A DNA stretch of 64,000 bases from the NCBI GenBank assembly GCA_035048495.1, contig CM068544.1:42991893-43055892 (forward strand), given 5' to 3'. The notes below the pieces were generated by a model. That model did not search any database. It was not told the DNA's origin and worked only from the letters and a program-made list of their open reading frames with translations. The stretch's first letter is position 1, and each line of letters starts with the position of its first letter. The DNA is from Euptelea pleiosperma. Its lineage: Eukaryota > Streptophyta > Magnoliopsida > Ranunculales > Eupteleaceae. Below, in pieces: positions 35,430 to 46,154 of this stretch. Both the position numbers and the translations under genes were made by a program.

Positions 35430-36240
35430 TAGTAAAATTTTATTTTCAGTTTGAGTAGTGAGTTCAACTTGGTCGAACCACAGTTTGAGTAGTGAGTTCA
35501 ACTTGGTTGAACCAGCAACATAGTGAGATGACGATGAAGAGATGGTGGTAAACTTCATCTCAACGAAGAGGAACACCTGTAACAACGATGAAACATACAA
35601 AATTCTTTCAAGAGAATTGCTCAACTTGACTAAACCAGTTCTATTTTCATAAAGACAATATTTGTTTCTAGTTTGAGTATTGAACCAGTAACACGATGAA
35701 AACGATAATGAAGAGACAATAGAAAAATGTGTCTCAACGAAGAGGAACCCTAATAACAATATTGGTAAACACAGACAAAAGTTATTCGACCTGCTCAACT
35801 TGATTGAACTAGTTTACCATTTTCATGAAGTCGGTATTTTGTTTCCAATTTGAGTACTAAGCTCAATTTGATTGATCCAATAACGTAGCGAGACGATGAT
35901 GAAGAAATGATAGGAAAATGCATCTTAAAAAAGAACCCATGTAACAACGGTAAAATAGACAAAATTCTTACCATTTTCGTGAAGCATGGATTTTATTTTC
36001 ATTTTCGATTATTGAACCTAAACCCTACAAGCAATACTCCATTTACTATTTTTATTTTATAAGGCATGTCTGAAGCTCCATTTCTCCCTCAATACACTAT
36101 CTCCATTCTTCTAACAAGTTTTCGTTACGCTGATGGTATACTGTTTCAAGTTTGAGTATTGAACCAATTCAATTTCTAGTAAACTAGTTGAACCAGTAAC
36201 AATGGTGAAAAAAATGCCAAAATTGTTTCAAAGGATTAAG
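35430..36240. repeat. Diverged tandem repeat, unit about 185-200 bp, 3-4 copies
   Basis: Each unit has a TTTGAGTA(G/T)TGA...TCAA(C/T)TTG segment, then a GATGA(A/T)GA(G/A)A segment and ATCTCAACGAAGAGGAAC or a variant. Recognisable starts lie near 35449, 35666, 35844 and 36150. It makes spurious open frames of low complexity. Confidence 0.65.
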
Positions 36241-36506
36241 TCTTCAAGCGACGTAAATGAAGAAATAATATGTCCTTGTCAATCAAGGATAAGGGCATCA
36301 CTGTCTTATCTTTTGAGTTTACACAGATTCAGAAATAAAAGTAACTAAACAAGACTTATTGGTCCATCTTTTAATAAAGCAAGATTAATTTGTACCAAAA
36401 GATTTTCTAGGGCTTGATTGGTTGAATCGTGCGTACATTACAAACATTTTGGTGATTCTCACAAAAATTGAGTACACATGGTGCGCATAAAAGGAATATG
36501 GGTTGC

Positions 36507-36814
36507 GATGTAACAAGCTATACTTGACGCCAAAAGGCGTCAGCTAGCACGATTATTGCTACCCACCGCTGCCACCTAGTCCTACTGACCACATGGGTGT
36601 TTAGCCCACCCTTTGGTAGACATTCATATAAAAAATCAGCTTGTTCGATGACTTTTAGTCATTGTTTTAGTTCTAAAAAATGGTTGGATCCAACGCCTAG
36701 AATCACGCCTTTAAAAGAACTTAAATCTAATGGTCGGTGAGCTCAGAGGGCAGCGGCGAGTAACAAAAATAGCGCTAGCAGAAGCGAAAAAGCGTTAAGT
36801 ATTCGTTGTTACAT
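36507..36814. mobile_element. MITE family B copy 2
   Basis: GATGTAACAAGC on the left and ATGTAACAACG as the right reverse complement, each followed by (A)TAC TT(G/A)A(C)GC-like sequence and GCTAGC. The inner arms TTTAGCCCACC and CAGCTTGTTCGATGAC match the other B copies. Confidence 0.68.
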
Positions 36815-36867
36815 TTTTTCCAAGGACTATTGAGCTGCATCGAGTTAACTTATACTATCTCCAAAAA

Positions 36868-37113
36868 TGTCACGTGGCAACCCTATGGGACGGCCCACCC
36901 CATGGTGGACCTGCACAAAAAAAAATCAACCTGATTGATTCTATCCATTGGATTTGAATATTTTTAAGGGGTGATTTCTCGCCATTGGATCCAATCATCT
37001 TTTTTATACGAAGATCAACTTGCTAGAAATCACCATTCAGGTTAATTTTTTTTGTAAATCTACCAAGAAGCGACCTAAATATTCATGGGCCAGTGGACCC
37101 AGAAGAGGGTCCC
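36868..37113. mobile_element. MITE-like element related to families A/B
   Basis: Paired inner arms AAATCAACCTGATTGATTCT and its inverse near 37030, with GTCACGTGG at the left. The termini are eroded, so family placement is tentative. Confidence 0.5.
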
Positions 37114-37194
37114 ACACCCACATCACGTATTCAAGAGGAGTAGAATCAAAATTTGCTCCTATCCGGGGTGAGCAAAACGTTTTCCCTGCCTAGA

Positions 37195-37335
37195 AGAACT
37201 CTCGGATCAAAAGTTTAATTGGACGGTTACAACTCTTTAATGACTTCAAAGCCGACTTATTTATTTATAAGTCAGTGGTGGGGCCCACGTGGAGATTATA
37301 TTAGACAATCCAACCGCACCGAGAGTTATTTTATG
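37195..37335. mobile_element. Small inverted-repeat element
   Basis: The ends AGAACTCTCGG and CCGAGAGTTATT are inverse to each other, and AATTGGACGG / CAATCCAACCG pair inside. About 140 bp. Confidence 0.4.
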
Positions 37336-37734
37336 CTGCGGTGATTATCTCGCAAAAAGAAAAATAAAAAAGCATTCAATTTCGATATTCTAAATCTAAT
37401 GAAATTTGATTTTAATTTAAAAAATCCACACCATCCAATTATCGCTAACAACGTTGACATCGACTAATTTTTGGCGATGATGGTCATCATAACAATGAAA
37501 ACCCAAATGTATGGTTGGATTGCCCAACATTATTTCATGTGGGCCATCACCGAGTGTAAGAATTGGACGCAAGAAATGGGTGTGGATATAGGACTCAATG
37601 ATTTCTCTCTTTGGTACCCTTCCCTGCATTCTTTTCCGTCCCGTCAAAAGAGTGCAATAATTGAATGGATCGGTGATCATTTGATCACATTCATGGGTTT
37701 TCTTTTTCGGCAAGTTGATGAATGAAACTTTGCT

Positions 37735-38421
37735 GACCGTCCATGATGACCAGCTCGATGACCGCCTACAATATGAGCCACGTGACACAGTGTTAGAGGA
37801 CGCTGACCATATGGATGTTTGGCCGATCTCTAGATAGGCCTACAAGTTAAAAATAAGCCTGATTAGTGATTTCAAACCCTTGGATCCTTGTACCCAAATA
37901 ATAATGTTCAAATTCTCACATGAAAACGACTCCAATCCAACGCTCAGAAATCACTAGCTGGTTTTTGGTTTGTAGGCCCATCTAGGGATTGGCCAAACAT
38001 TCATACGGTCAGAGTCTTCTAAAAGTCTGCCATGTGGCTCATATTGTGGGCAGTCGTCTACGCAAGTTCATCTACTCAAGGTTTAAAAGAGACTGTTATA
38101 ATGGTAAAACGGACTGCCCTATTGTCATTTTTTCCGTTATAACAGATTGTAACACATGGGCAAAGACGAAAAAATGGGAAAACAACGGAAAATTAAAAAA
38201 AAAAAAAAGTGGAAAAAATAGAACTAAAATTCAAAAATTGAATTTCAAATTTTCAATAAAATTTATAACGGACACTTTTTTAACAACTTTCTTTCAGAAA
38301 AGTAATGGTCGTTATTGTCTGAGCATTGAAACGGTGAGTAACAGGGAAGGAGGTCCGATTCTGTTATAATGGCAGTTATTTTCATTATAACGGCCGTTTT
38401 TTTAAAACGAAGGATCTACTG
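37735..38421. mobile_element. MITE family A copy 4, with family D copy 4 in its right end
   Basis: Family core from about 37770 (ACAATATGAGCCACGTG) to 38047 (CATGTGGCTCATATTGTG). The outer arms GAAACTTTGCTGACC and the reverse complement GATGAACTTGCGTAGACG pair. The right terminus is split by the family D element at 38077-38412. Confidence 0.72.
38077..38412. mobile_element. MITE family D copy 4, inserted in the end of a family A copy
   Basis: It starts CAAGGTTTAAAAGAGACTG and ends TTTTAAAACGAAG, with CATCTACT (38069-38076) and GATCTACT (38413-38420) as an 8-bp duplication with one mismatch. It carries CCGTTATAACAG-type inner motifs like the copies at 15 kb. Confidence 0.75.
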
Positions 38422-39173
38422 GCTCCAACACCACCATGATAACCATGCTCTAATAAAATAATAAAGGCAGCTTGTACTTCCTAGAAAAAAGTTTGGCTCC
38501 TCCTCGGAAGGACGGAGCTGCAAAGTATGAAGTTTGAACATTCCCATCAATAATACCATGTGGCACATTCCACTATGCACATTCCTTCAGGTCCACTATC
38601 CCATTAATGGTTGGCTCACCATTCGACGATCGCGGAATCTTGATTCTAATAATCGAAGAGGAAGGCATCCCATTCATGAGATTCCATTGGGTGACCTGCT
38701 CGCTAGTTTTTATTTGCTACCAGAAGCATTGAGCTGCTCGCAAGCCCACGAGCGGTGATCAGATGGTCTGGGGTCAATGTGGTGTCCAACACTGCTGGCA
38801 CATTTTGATTGGTGTTGCACACCTCGGGCTACTAAAATATACATTCAAAGATAATGAACGGCGGACCATATGAACACCACTCAATTTAGAATTGCATTCA
38901 ACCACTTTTTGGATTTTAAAACCTCTTTAAAAAAAAATTTGTTTCGTGCTGTCACAGTCTCTCCACTCTTCGTCTTCTTTCCCGTCCCTTTCCTGTCCCT
39001 AACTTGCTTTCTTATCGTCTAGAGATGAGAAAAGAAAGCAGCGTGACCAATTAGTGACCGTATATGCCCTTTCGTGTTTCATTTTTTTTGTTTTTATCTG
39101 ATTTTACTTCTTTGGTTTTCTTTAAGGTTAAGCGTCACTCAACTGCCGGTGATGGTAACAGGTTAACAGCTTG
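38422..39173. other. Intergenic, no gene recognised
   Basis: Mixed low-information DNA between MITEs. Short frames have no domain. Confidence 0.4.
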
Positions 39174-39582
39174 AGTAATACTTCGCTGACCTGCGCCAGT
39201 CAGCAAAGTTGTTGATTGACTACAGTATGAGCCACGTGGCATATTCTTATAGATTTCTGACCATATAGATGTTTGGCCCACCCATGGACATTAAGACAAA
39301 AAAATTAGCCTGATTAGTTACGTTGTTCCTAAGCATTGGATTGGAGTCGTTTTCATGGGTTGATTTTTAACTGTGAATTTGAGCATTATTGACCATTATT
39401 TGGGGTACAAATATCCAAAGGTTTGAAATCACTAATCAAGCTGATTTTTGGTTTGTAGGTCAGCCTAGGGATTGGCCAAACATCCATATGGTCAGCACCT
39501 TCTAAGAGTATGACACGTGGCTCAAATGGTGGTTGGTCAATAATTTTGTGCCGAGTGGAATCGGTTAGCAAAGTTCTACTGA
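39174..39582. mobile_element. MITE family A copy 5
   Basis: Outer arms GAGTAATACTTCGCTGACC and the reverse complement CAGTAGAACTTTGCTAACCG pair. The core runs from GTATGAGCCACGTGGC to CACGTGGCTCAAATGG. The target duplication is not convincing. Confidence 0.72.
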
Positions 39583-39697
39583 TAACACAATTCTGTCGTG
39601 GTAAATAAGGGGTAGTAGTTTGATGTATAATTTCATGATATTTATAATATTATGAGAGTGAAGTAGATTTATTTTTACTTCTTCTTTCTGGTTTAAG

Positions 39698-40036
39698 GTT
39701 GTGTTTGATTGCACGGAAAATTTTTCCGAGAAATACATCTGGGATATGCCTCTTTTTTTTTTTTTTTATGCTACATGGGATATGGCTTAAATGGCTGATT
39801 GATTACAACTGAAAACCCATATTTCAATCATGTGAGAAAATAAAGGTGTATTTTCAGGTGGAAATGAATTCTCACCTATCTGGATGAAAAATGAATTCCA
39901 AGCTTAGTAGGAAAAATTATCTAAATTTAAATGGCTCATTGGAGAAAATTACATAGATTTATATTGACTATCTAACAATGGACAGTTGTGTTTTCCTAGG
40001 GAAAATGCAATTTTTCCACTTTGTAATCAACACATG
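39698..40036. mobile_element. TIR element beginning GTTGTGTTTGATTGC
   Basis: GTTGTGTTTGATTGCACGG at the left and the reverse complement of the right end, CATGTGTTGATTACAAAG, form imperfect inverted repeats. The interior is AT-rich and non-coding. Confidence 0.42.
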
Positions 40037-40339
40037 GCATAAGTATTTTAATCTTATTTTTTAGTTGATTTTTAACTCTTGCTTTATTTATAGATTTTTT
40101 TTAAAATATTTTGTCCTTTGGAGTAAAATACACTTTACACTATTTAGTACAATCATATATAAATGTTATGAAACATTTCTTTCCTCGTCTAGTTTGTATT
40201 TTTTAGATCATTGTGTAAATTGTAATGGCTCTGTTGATTTTTCTGCACTTTTATAAAAGGTTTGCTTCTATATTTAGATTCTACACAAATCTCAAATTTG
40301 TATTCTCTACCTAATTAAGCTTTAGGTATGAAAGTTAAG

Positions 40340-41560
40340 TATATTAATTTTTGTATGGAATTCTAGTCCCACGGATCCCAACTGCATCTTATGTCCCCAT
40401 CTCACCAATGAATGGAATCAATAGATCGACGACACAGTATAGCGATTATAAGAAAAAGTTCACATGTCCTAATCTACCATGCCGAATATTAAATGATTCA
40501 AAAAATAGAAGTGGAATCAGAAGATTTATTCATTATTTCAACAATTACATTAAGTTTGAAAAAATCCATCATTTGAATAACCTTTTTCCACAAAGATCAT
40601 TCTCTTAGCTAAAATAAATTTGTCAAACTCAAAGACTATAATCCGTTTTTGCTTGAGAGGGAACCAGAAATCAAGTTCTTGTGAAGAGAAGACACTCATG
40701 TGTCCGCACACCAATTTTTGACATTACTGATAAGGTTCACTTCTGACACACTATGAACAAGTTATTCGATTCAATTACGTACACTAGCTTGTGTTGGACC
40801 CTTGTTGTTCATTTGATTGTCACTGCTCTTCTTGGACTTACAATATTTAGCTCTTTTACCTAGTTTATCACATACATGCACCCTCTATATTTTATTAATG
40901 TCTCCTTTAGGATTTTTTAAATTGGCTGTCCTTGTTTTTTCTTCTTACTTTTGTTGTCGAATTTAGATTTATTTTCTTTCTTATTTTCTCCAACAATATT
41001 GGCCTTACACACCATTGTCGAGGTGTCCACTTGTTTTTCTTCTCTCAGATTGTCTTCTTCTTTTTGAAGTCGAACAATCAAATCAGACGTATCTCATGTA
41101 TAAAAATTTGTAAGTCTTGTAACGAGACTAGGCTGATTTTTTTATCGTCTATTTTAAAGTCTAAAAATTATCTAAAGACTAATTTTTTGGTTCCAACATC
41201 CTCAATTTTATAATTTTTTTAAACATGTTCCATATCTTTTTAGTAGTTTTAATCGAAATATAAAATCCTAGAACAAAATTTCTCAAGCAATTCAAATTGT
41301 GATTTCTACAAAATTAATCTGTTTTTTTTTCCAAGCATCCTCTCTATTTAGTTCTTGTAGGATTATATTCACCCTCTAGAGTAATCAGGTCCTCAATTAA
41401 GACAGAAGAAATGTTTAATGTGTTATATGTGGTATTACAGGTATTGTCATGTGCCTACCCCACTAACGTCTGTATTAACTTGTTTGCTCTCCATCTTGTT
41501 GATGTGTACCTGACTACCCCACTTTAATTAACGTATATATGTATTAACTCGTGTTAAAAT
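40340..41560 (-). mobile_element. Degenerate copia (gag to pre-integrase), minus strand
   Basis: On the minus strand: gag-like sequence (about 41330-41150), a zinc-knuckle-like H-V-C-D-K-L-G-K-R-A-K-Y-C-K near 40880-40840, then a protease/pre-integrase stretch N-L-I-S-G-S-L-S-S-K-N-G near 40680-40640. The order fits a Tnt1-like copia polyprotein. Stops throughout. Confidence 0.62.
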
Positions 41561-41646
41561 GTAATAAATTTTTTTAAACCAAGGTTTATGTGGGGGTGGT
41601 TGGGGATGCATGTCAATGGGATAGGGATGAAGAATCTCCGCCCTTT

Positions 41647-41774
41647 TTTTTTGATAGTTATGCCTACTTTTAAAGAGATCAGTAACTCAATAAAGGCGGG
41701 TTTTAAACCGAGGTCTATGGTAACATGACGGTCATGACCCACAAACTTTACCAACTGAGCAAGCTGGCGCCTTC
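41647..41774 (-). mobile_element. tRNA-derived SINE copy 2, with A tail
   Basis: Minus strand, 128 bp. It opens GAAGGCGCCAGCTTGCTCAG, with B-box-like GGTTTAAAACCC downstream, and ends in a TATCAAAAAAAAA tail. A perfect 16-bp duplication AGAATCTCCGCCCTTT lies at 41631-41646 and 41775-41790. The body matches copy 1 at 18.7 kb. Confidence 0.87.
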
Positions 41775-41790
41775 AGAATCTCCGCCCTTT

Positions 41791-42319
41791 CAGAACTAAG
41801 TTTTTCTTGTGAAAGTGAACAAATTATGTTTCAATTAAGCTATGGCTCGAGACGAGGAACTTGGATGAAAGATTGGCGTCCTTTGCAAATCACGTACATT
41901 TTATTATTTTATAGACATATTTCTATGTCTAAGGTCAAATGATCAATCCCATCCGCCAAGAAGGTCGCCTTGGTAACTTGTAAGAAAATGAAAGAAAAAA
42001 ATCATATACTCCAAGGTGTTTGGTAATTTACCTAACTCCCACGTCAGTTGATTTTCCACTTCATGTTTTAAAAGAATATGTGGCAAACAAAGTGGTAAGT
42101 GGTTAGGCTCAGGGATTTGGATTTTAGACTACAATGGTGTATGTCCTTTATCAGTTGGGTAGTCCCGAGGCATACGTATGCCTGACCAGAGGGTTTGAAG
42201 TCCTTCAAGAAATCAACACATTAGAGCATCTCTAATGCTGTGCTATCGACCGTGCCATAAAAAAAATTTGGCAAGATGGATCAAAAAGTGGTGCTCCAAC
42301 GCTTTATGATTTTTTTTGG
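41791..42319. other. Intergenic, no gene recognised
   Basis: 42030-42230 may hold eroded retroelement sequence. No domain can be named. Confidence 0.4.
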
Positions 42320-42600
42320 GGGCCGCACGTTATAGAGATCGTTAATGGTATGGATGTTTAAACTATCTCTAGTGGACATGCATACCAAAAATCAGCCTGA
42401 TTGGTGATATTTAACTGTTCTATTTGATTGTTTTTTAATAGTTCATTTTTAACTGTGGGATTTGAACACTATTTTAGGGTACTCAGATCCGATGCCTAGA
42501 AACCACCAATCAGGCTGTTTTTTTGGCAAGCAGGTCCACCTGGGGATGTTTCAAACATACATATGGCCAATGATCGATCTCTAAGAGAATGCCACGTGGA
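42320..42600. mobile_element. MITE family A copy 6, diverged
   Basis: Paired arms ATCAGCCTGATTGGTGAT and ACCACCAATCAGGCTG, with GGATGTTTAAAC and the inverse near 42550. The right G-box TGCCACGTGG is kept. Confidence 0.6.
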
Positions 42601-42815
42601 TGTTCAGTCCATCTATTGGTGGATGAATACACTAAAAAGCAGCTTGATTGATGATTTCTAACCATTGTATTTACTACCAAAAAAAAAACACGCTTGAATC
42701 TAATGACTAGAATCAATCATAAAAAATACTAAAATCTATAGCTAGAGATAACTAATAAGGTTAATTTTTGGCTTGTATATCCAACAAGAGGTGGGCTAAA
42801 CATGGATGTAATTAG
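42600..42815. mobile_element. MITE family B-like partial copy
   Basis: GGATGTTCAGTCCATC, AGCAGCTTGATTGATGATT and GAGGTGGGCTAAACATGGAT match family B inner arms. The termini were not found. Confidence 0.5.
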
Positions 42816-43056
42816 TGGGCTGGGGGCCTTCTCTCACCTGGGCCTGACGCCTTATTGGATTTATGGTAGAGATCTTGTCGATGTCCATGGACATTGTCAC
42901 GGTGCATGGTGGTGTTCTGTCATTGGCCAAAATTGTACGAAAGTAAGTCCAGTACACTTGACTGATGGGCCCGAACCATGTGATCATTATAAAAAGGCAA
43001 ATCTTTGTCGGTAGATCCAGGATTCCAGATCTCCCACCTTGTTTGCTGAGTAAAAC

Positions 43057-43221
43057 GAGTAAAACTTCTGTCACAACAAAGTTGCAAATCACATAATCAC
43101 AGCCAATGAGTTCTCGGCACGTACACCTCAAAGTAGAAGCACATGGGTACGTTGCACGTGCCGATAACTCATTGGCTTGTGATTATGTGATTTGCAATTT
43201 CTTGTGATAGAAGTTTTACTC
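43057..43221. mobile_element. MITE family E copy 1, inside the outer terminus
   Basis: 165 bp and nearly a perfect palindrome (GAGTAAAACTTCTGTCAC ... TGATAGAAGTTTTACTC), flanked by a 9-bp duplication GAGTAAAAC at 43048-43056 and 43222-43230. That duplicated sequence is the outer element's own terminal motif. Confidence 0.87.
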
Positions 43222-43344
43222 GAGTAAAACTTACCTGACCACCAGTGGTCTCGTAGCTACCAGACCACACAGAAGCTGTTGAACACTTGTCCACTGTACG
43301 TGGCAAGTCACATCGGCACGAGCCACTCCAAACTCGTCTCCTCC

Positions 43345-43524
43345 AAGTAAAACTTCTGTCACAATGGGATTGCAAATCACACAAACACAGCCAATGAGTT
43401 CTCGGCACGTACACCTAAAAAGCAAAAGTACATGGGTACGTTGCAAAAGCACTTGTCTACGTGCCGAAAACTCATTGGCTTGTGATCGTGTGATTTATAA
43501 TTTCGTGTGATAGAAGTTTTACTC
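43345..43524. mobile_element. MITE family E copy 2, inside the outer left arm
   Basis: 180 bp with the same ends as copy 1 (AAGTAAAACTTCTGTCAC ... GATAGAAGTTTTACTC) and a perfect 8-bp duplication TCTCCTCC at 43337-43344 and 43525-43532. It interrupts the arm shared with 44780-44926. Confidence 0.87.
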
Positions 43525-43589
43525 TCTCCTCCTCTGGTTAACGGGTAAGTTTAAAAAAAAGGAAAAGCTAAAGAGGGAAGTTTAAAAAA

Positions 43590-43970
43590 AAAAAAGCTGG
43601 CGTTATGACCGGAACGCACTATACGAACCACGTGGCATACTCTTAGTGGACACTGACCGTATGGATGTTTGGCCAATCATTAGGTGGACCTACAACCCAA
43701 AACTAAACCTGATCATTAGTTTCTAAGCGTTGGATAGATATTATTTTCCTGGGTTGATTTTCACCGTTGGAATTTGAGCATTATTGAGCGTTATTTGGAT
43801 GCAAAGATCCAAAGGTAGAAGATCACTAATCACGCTGATTTTTTGGTTTGCAGGTCCACCGAGGGACTGGCCAAACATCCATATGGTAAGCTTCCACTTA
43901 GAGTGTGCCACGTGGCTTAAATTGTACGTTGTGACTGGCTTAATGCAGAAGTTTTACTCAGTAAGCTGTA
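43590..43970. mobile_element. MITE family A copy 7, nested
   Basis: The core ACGAACCACGTGGCATAC and its inverse GTGTGCCACGTGGCTTA are present, with GGATGTTTGGCCAATCA / CTGGCCAAACATCCATA arms. The right outer end is AGAAGTTTTACTC near 43970; the left outer end is eroded. Confidence 0.7.
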
Positions 43971-44334
43971 AATCTCTTCCCTTTATCACCGGTGTCCCGC
44001 AAAATGAAAATCTGTCCAGTCTATACCTCTCTTCTCCTCACCAAAAATCAGCCATTGATTCATTTTCTACATGGGTCCGCCAAAATGGTTGTCAAAAATA
44101 GTTGTCCCCCGATCCTGAGTCCCTGAACCCCATAAATTCTACTCTTTTTTACTTTTTTCAACTTACCTCCGCATTATTTTTTTTAACTTACCTCCGTAGG
44201 AACAACGGATAAATACCCGGAGAAGACGAGGAGAAATCTTCTGAAGAGCTTCCCCATGAGCTTTTCTTTGTTACCCACGAGTTGGCGGGATAAAGATTCT
44301 TGCTTGGCGGGATTCTTAAACAGGGAAGGGTCCT

Positions 44335-44725
44335 GATGTAATAAGGTATACCTGAGATCTTTTCATCTGCGGAAGCTACATTTTTGGTAGTCACCGCTGC
44401 CATCTAGGCCCACTGGCTGCATGGATGTTTAGTCCACCTCTTAATAGACATTCATACCAAAAATCAACTTGTTTAATGACTTTTAGCCGTTGGTATTAGT
44501 ACTCAAAAAATGGTTGCATTCAACGGCAATAAGAACGCCTTAAAAGGTGCTAAAAAGTGTTAAAATCTAATGGTTATAGATTACCAATCAGGGTGATTTT
44601 TGGTCTGTACATCCAACATGGGGTGGGATAAACATTGATGCGGTCAATCGGCCCAAATGACAGTGGTGAGTAACAAAAATCGTGCTTCCGCATTTGAAAC
44701 AGTTTCAGGCATACCTTGTTACATC
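44335..44725. mobile_element. MITE family B copy 3, nested
   Basis: Arms GATGTAATAAGGTATACCTG and the reverse complement GATGTAACAAGGTATGCCTG, then TGCGGAAGC on both sides. The inner GCATGGATGTTTAGTCCACC is typical of the family. Confidence 0.78.
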
Positions 44726-44947
44726 TTTTTCCAACATGGAATAGGGATTTTTGTTAGGCAAGATTTAAACTCACCTTTTTTTTTTTAACTTACTAGTTAA
44801 CCAGAGGAGACGAGTTTGGAGTGGCTCGTGCCGATGTGACTTGCTACCGTACAGTGGACACGTGTCCAACAGCTTGCGTGTGGTTTGGTAGCTACCAGAC
44901 CACTGGTGGTCAGGTAAGTTTTACTCTTGTTTGCAAGTCAGAAGACT

Positions 44948-45321
44948 TGAGCAAGACTTTGACGACAGGGACCTGTCAGATGACAGGGGCAATATGAGCC
45001 ACGTGGCACACTTTTAGAGGATTCCGACCGTTTTGATGTTTTTTCCAATCCCTAGGTGGACTTACAAACCAAAAATCAGCATGATTAGTGTTTTCAAACA
45101 TTTGGATCTTTGTACCTCAAAATAATGGTCAATAATGCTAAAATTCCCACGGTTAAAATCAACCCATAAAAATAATTCCAATCCAACACCTAGAAATCAC
45201 TAATCGAGCTGATTTTTGGTTTGTAGGTCCACCTAGGGATTGGCCAAACATCCACACGGTCAGTGTCCTCTAAGAGCATGCCATGTGGCTCATGTTGCGC
45301 CCTGTCATCAAAGTTTTACTC
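44948..45321. mobile_element. MITE family A copy 8
   Basis: Ends GAGCAAGACTTTGACGACAG and reverse complement GAGTAAAACTTTGATGACAG, with the core between GAGCCACGTGGCAC and ATGCCATGTGGCTC. A perfect 8-bp duplication AGAAGACT lies at 44940-44947 and 45322-45329. Confidence 0.83.
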
Positions 45322-45499
45322 AGAAGACTCGGAACCTATCTGGATTATGTCGGACGAATATAGTTCCATGTCATGGGTCACAAGGGTTCGGTCATACATT
45401 TGCAACGTAAGATCTAGAGCCAATTCCAGACGGGTAGGTCCGGTAGGATTGTAGGAATACCTTATTTGGGTTTCGTGGCCATGGTAGAAGTGGCCGATA

Positions 45500-45625
45500 A
45501 AGTGTGAGCAAAGCCGATCACACATCACATACGGTCATCGTCCTCTAATAGTATGCCACGTGGTTCATATTGTGGTGTTTGATCGACTTTGCTCACACAC
45601 AGGTGTCAGCGAAGGTTTTACTCGA
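45500..45625. mobile_element. MITE family A copy 9, internally deleted
   Basis: TGTGAGCAAAGCCGATCACA and the inverse near 45580-45600 form the ends. Only the right core (TCCTCTAATAGTATGCCACG) remains. It lies about 530 bp upstream of the RAD5A start codon. Confidence 0.55.
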
Positions 45626-46154
45626 AGTGGCCCATCTGATTTGCATTTTCATTGGACGATGATCAACCTTTTCCATTTTTCTCGCACCTTATGACCTTTT
45701 CACACGTTGTGAGACGAGGTATGGCGGGAAATGTGACATTTTGTTCCTTGTGTGCTAAGCATCCTGCTTGATGTATTAAATAACAAGACGCGCGCCTATT
45801 CGCGCAGCCTTTGGCGCCCCTGCTCAGCATTCTTCGCTCTATGCGGACGCCGTTTCGAAAGAAAACCACTCCTCCTCAGCTTCAACCGGCCACTCCAAAA
45901 CCCAATTCAACCTCATCTCTCAGCGCCGCACTCAAAGGTACGCTCTCCTTTTCTTCTTCGTTTATCGTTCACCCATGCGCATTGTAGCGTCAGAGTTCAT
46001 TCAACCTCACCTCGTATGATATATAGGGTTTTAACGGTTCGATTTTTTTCCCGTTGATTCCGCATTTCAGGTTTTTGGTTCAGTTTTGTTGTTTTGGATG
46101 TTCCGACTTCTCTAATTTTAAGTTAGGGTTAGGGTTTTTTTTGGTGCTGGTTGT
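45626..46154 (+). promoter_or_regulatory. Promoter and leader of the RAD5A-like gene
   Basis: A GC-richer stretch (45780-45930) resembles a plant core promoter and leader. A leader intron is plausible from AAG|GTACGC (donor at 45938) to CGCATTTCAG (acceptor ending 46070), leaving about 84 bases before the ATG at 46155. A G-box CCACGTGG from the neighbouring MITE is at about 45558. No TATA box is clear. Confidence 0.42.

Larger units (their letters stand above)
43047..44926. mobile_element. Large family C MITE composite with four nested elements
   Basis: An outer element with long inverted ends. Left arm (broken by insertions): GTAAAACTTACCTGACCACC through TCGGCACGAGCCACTCC. Right arm: the same order inverted, ending TAAGTTTTACTC at 44926. 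The arms run about 150 bp. An 8-bp duplication TTGTTTGC lies at 43039-43046 and 44927-44934. Nested inside are 43057-43221, 43345-43524, family A copy 7 (about 43590-43970) and family B copy 3 (44335-44725). No transposase frame, so it is a non-autonomous composite. Confidence 0.82.

Noticed and set aside
35403..35798. A 131-codon minus-strand frame as a small secreted protein
   Set aside because: It falls in a diverged tandem repeat and repeats the same peptide phrases; no conserved domain.
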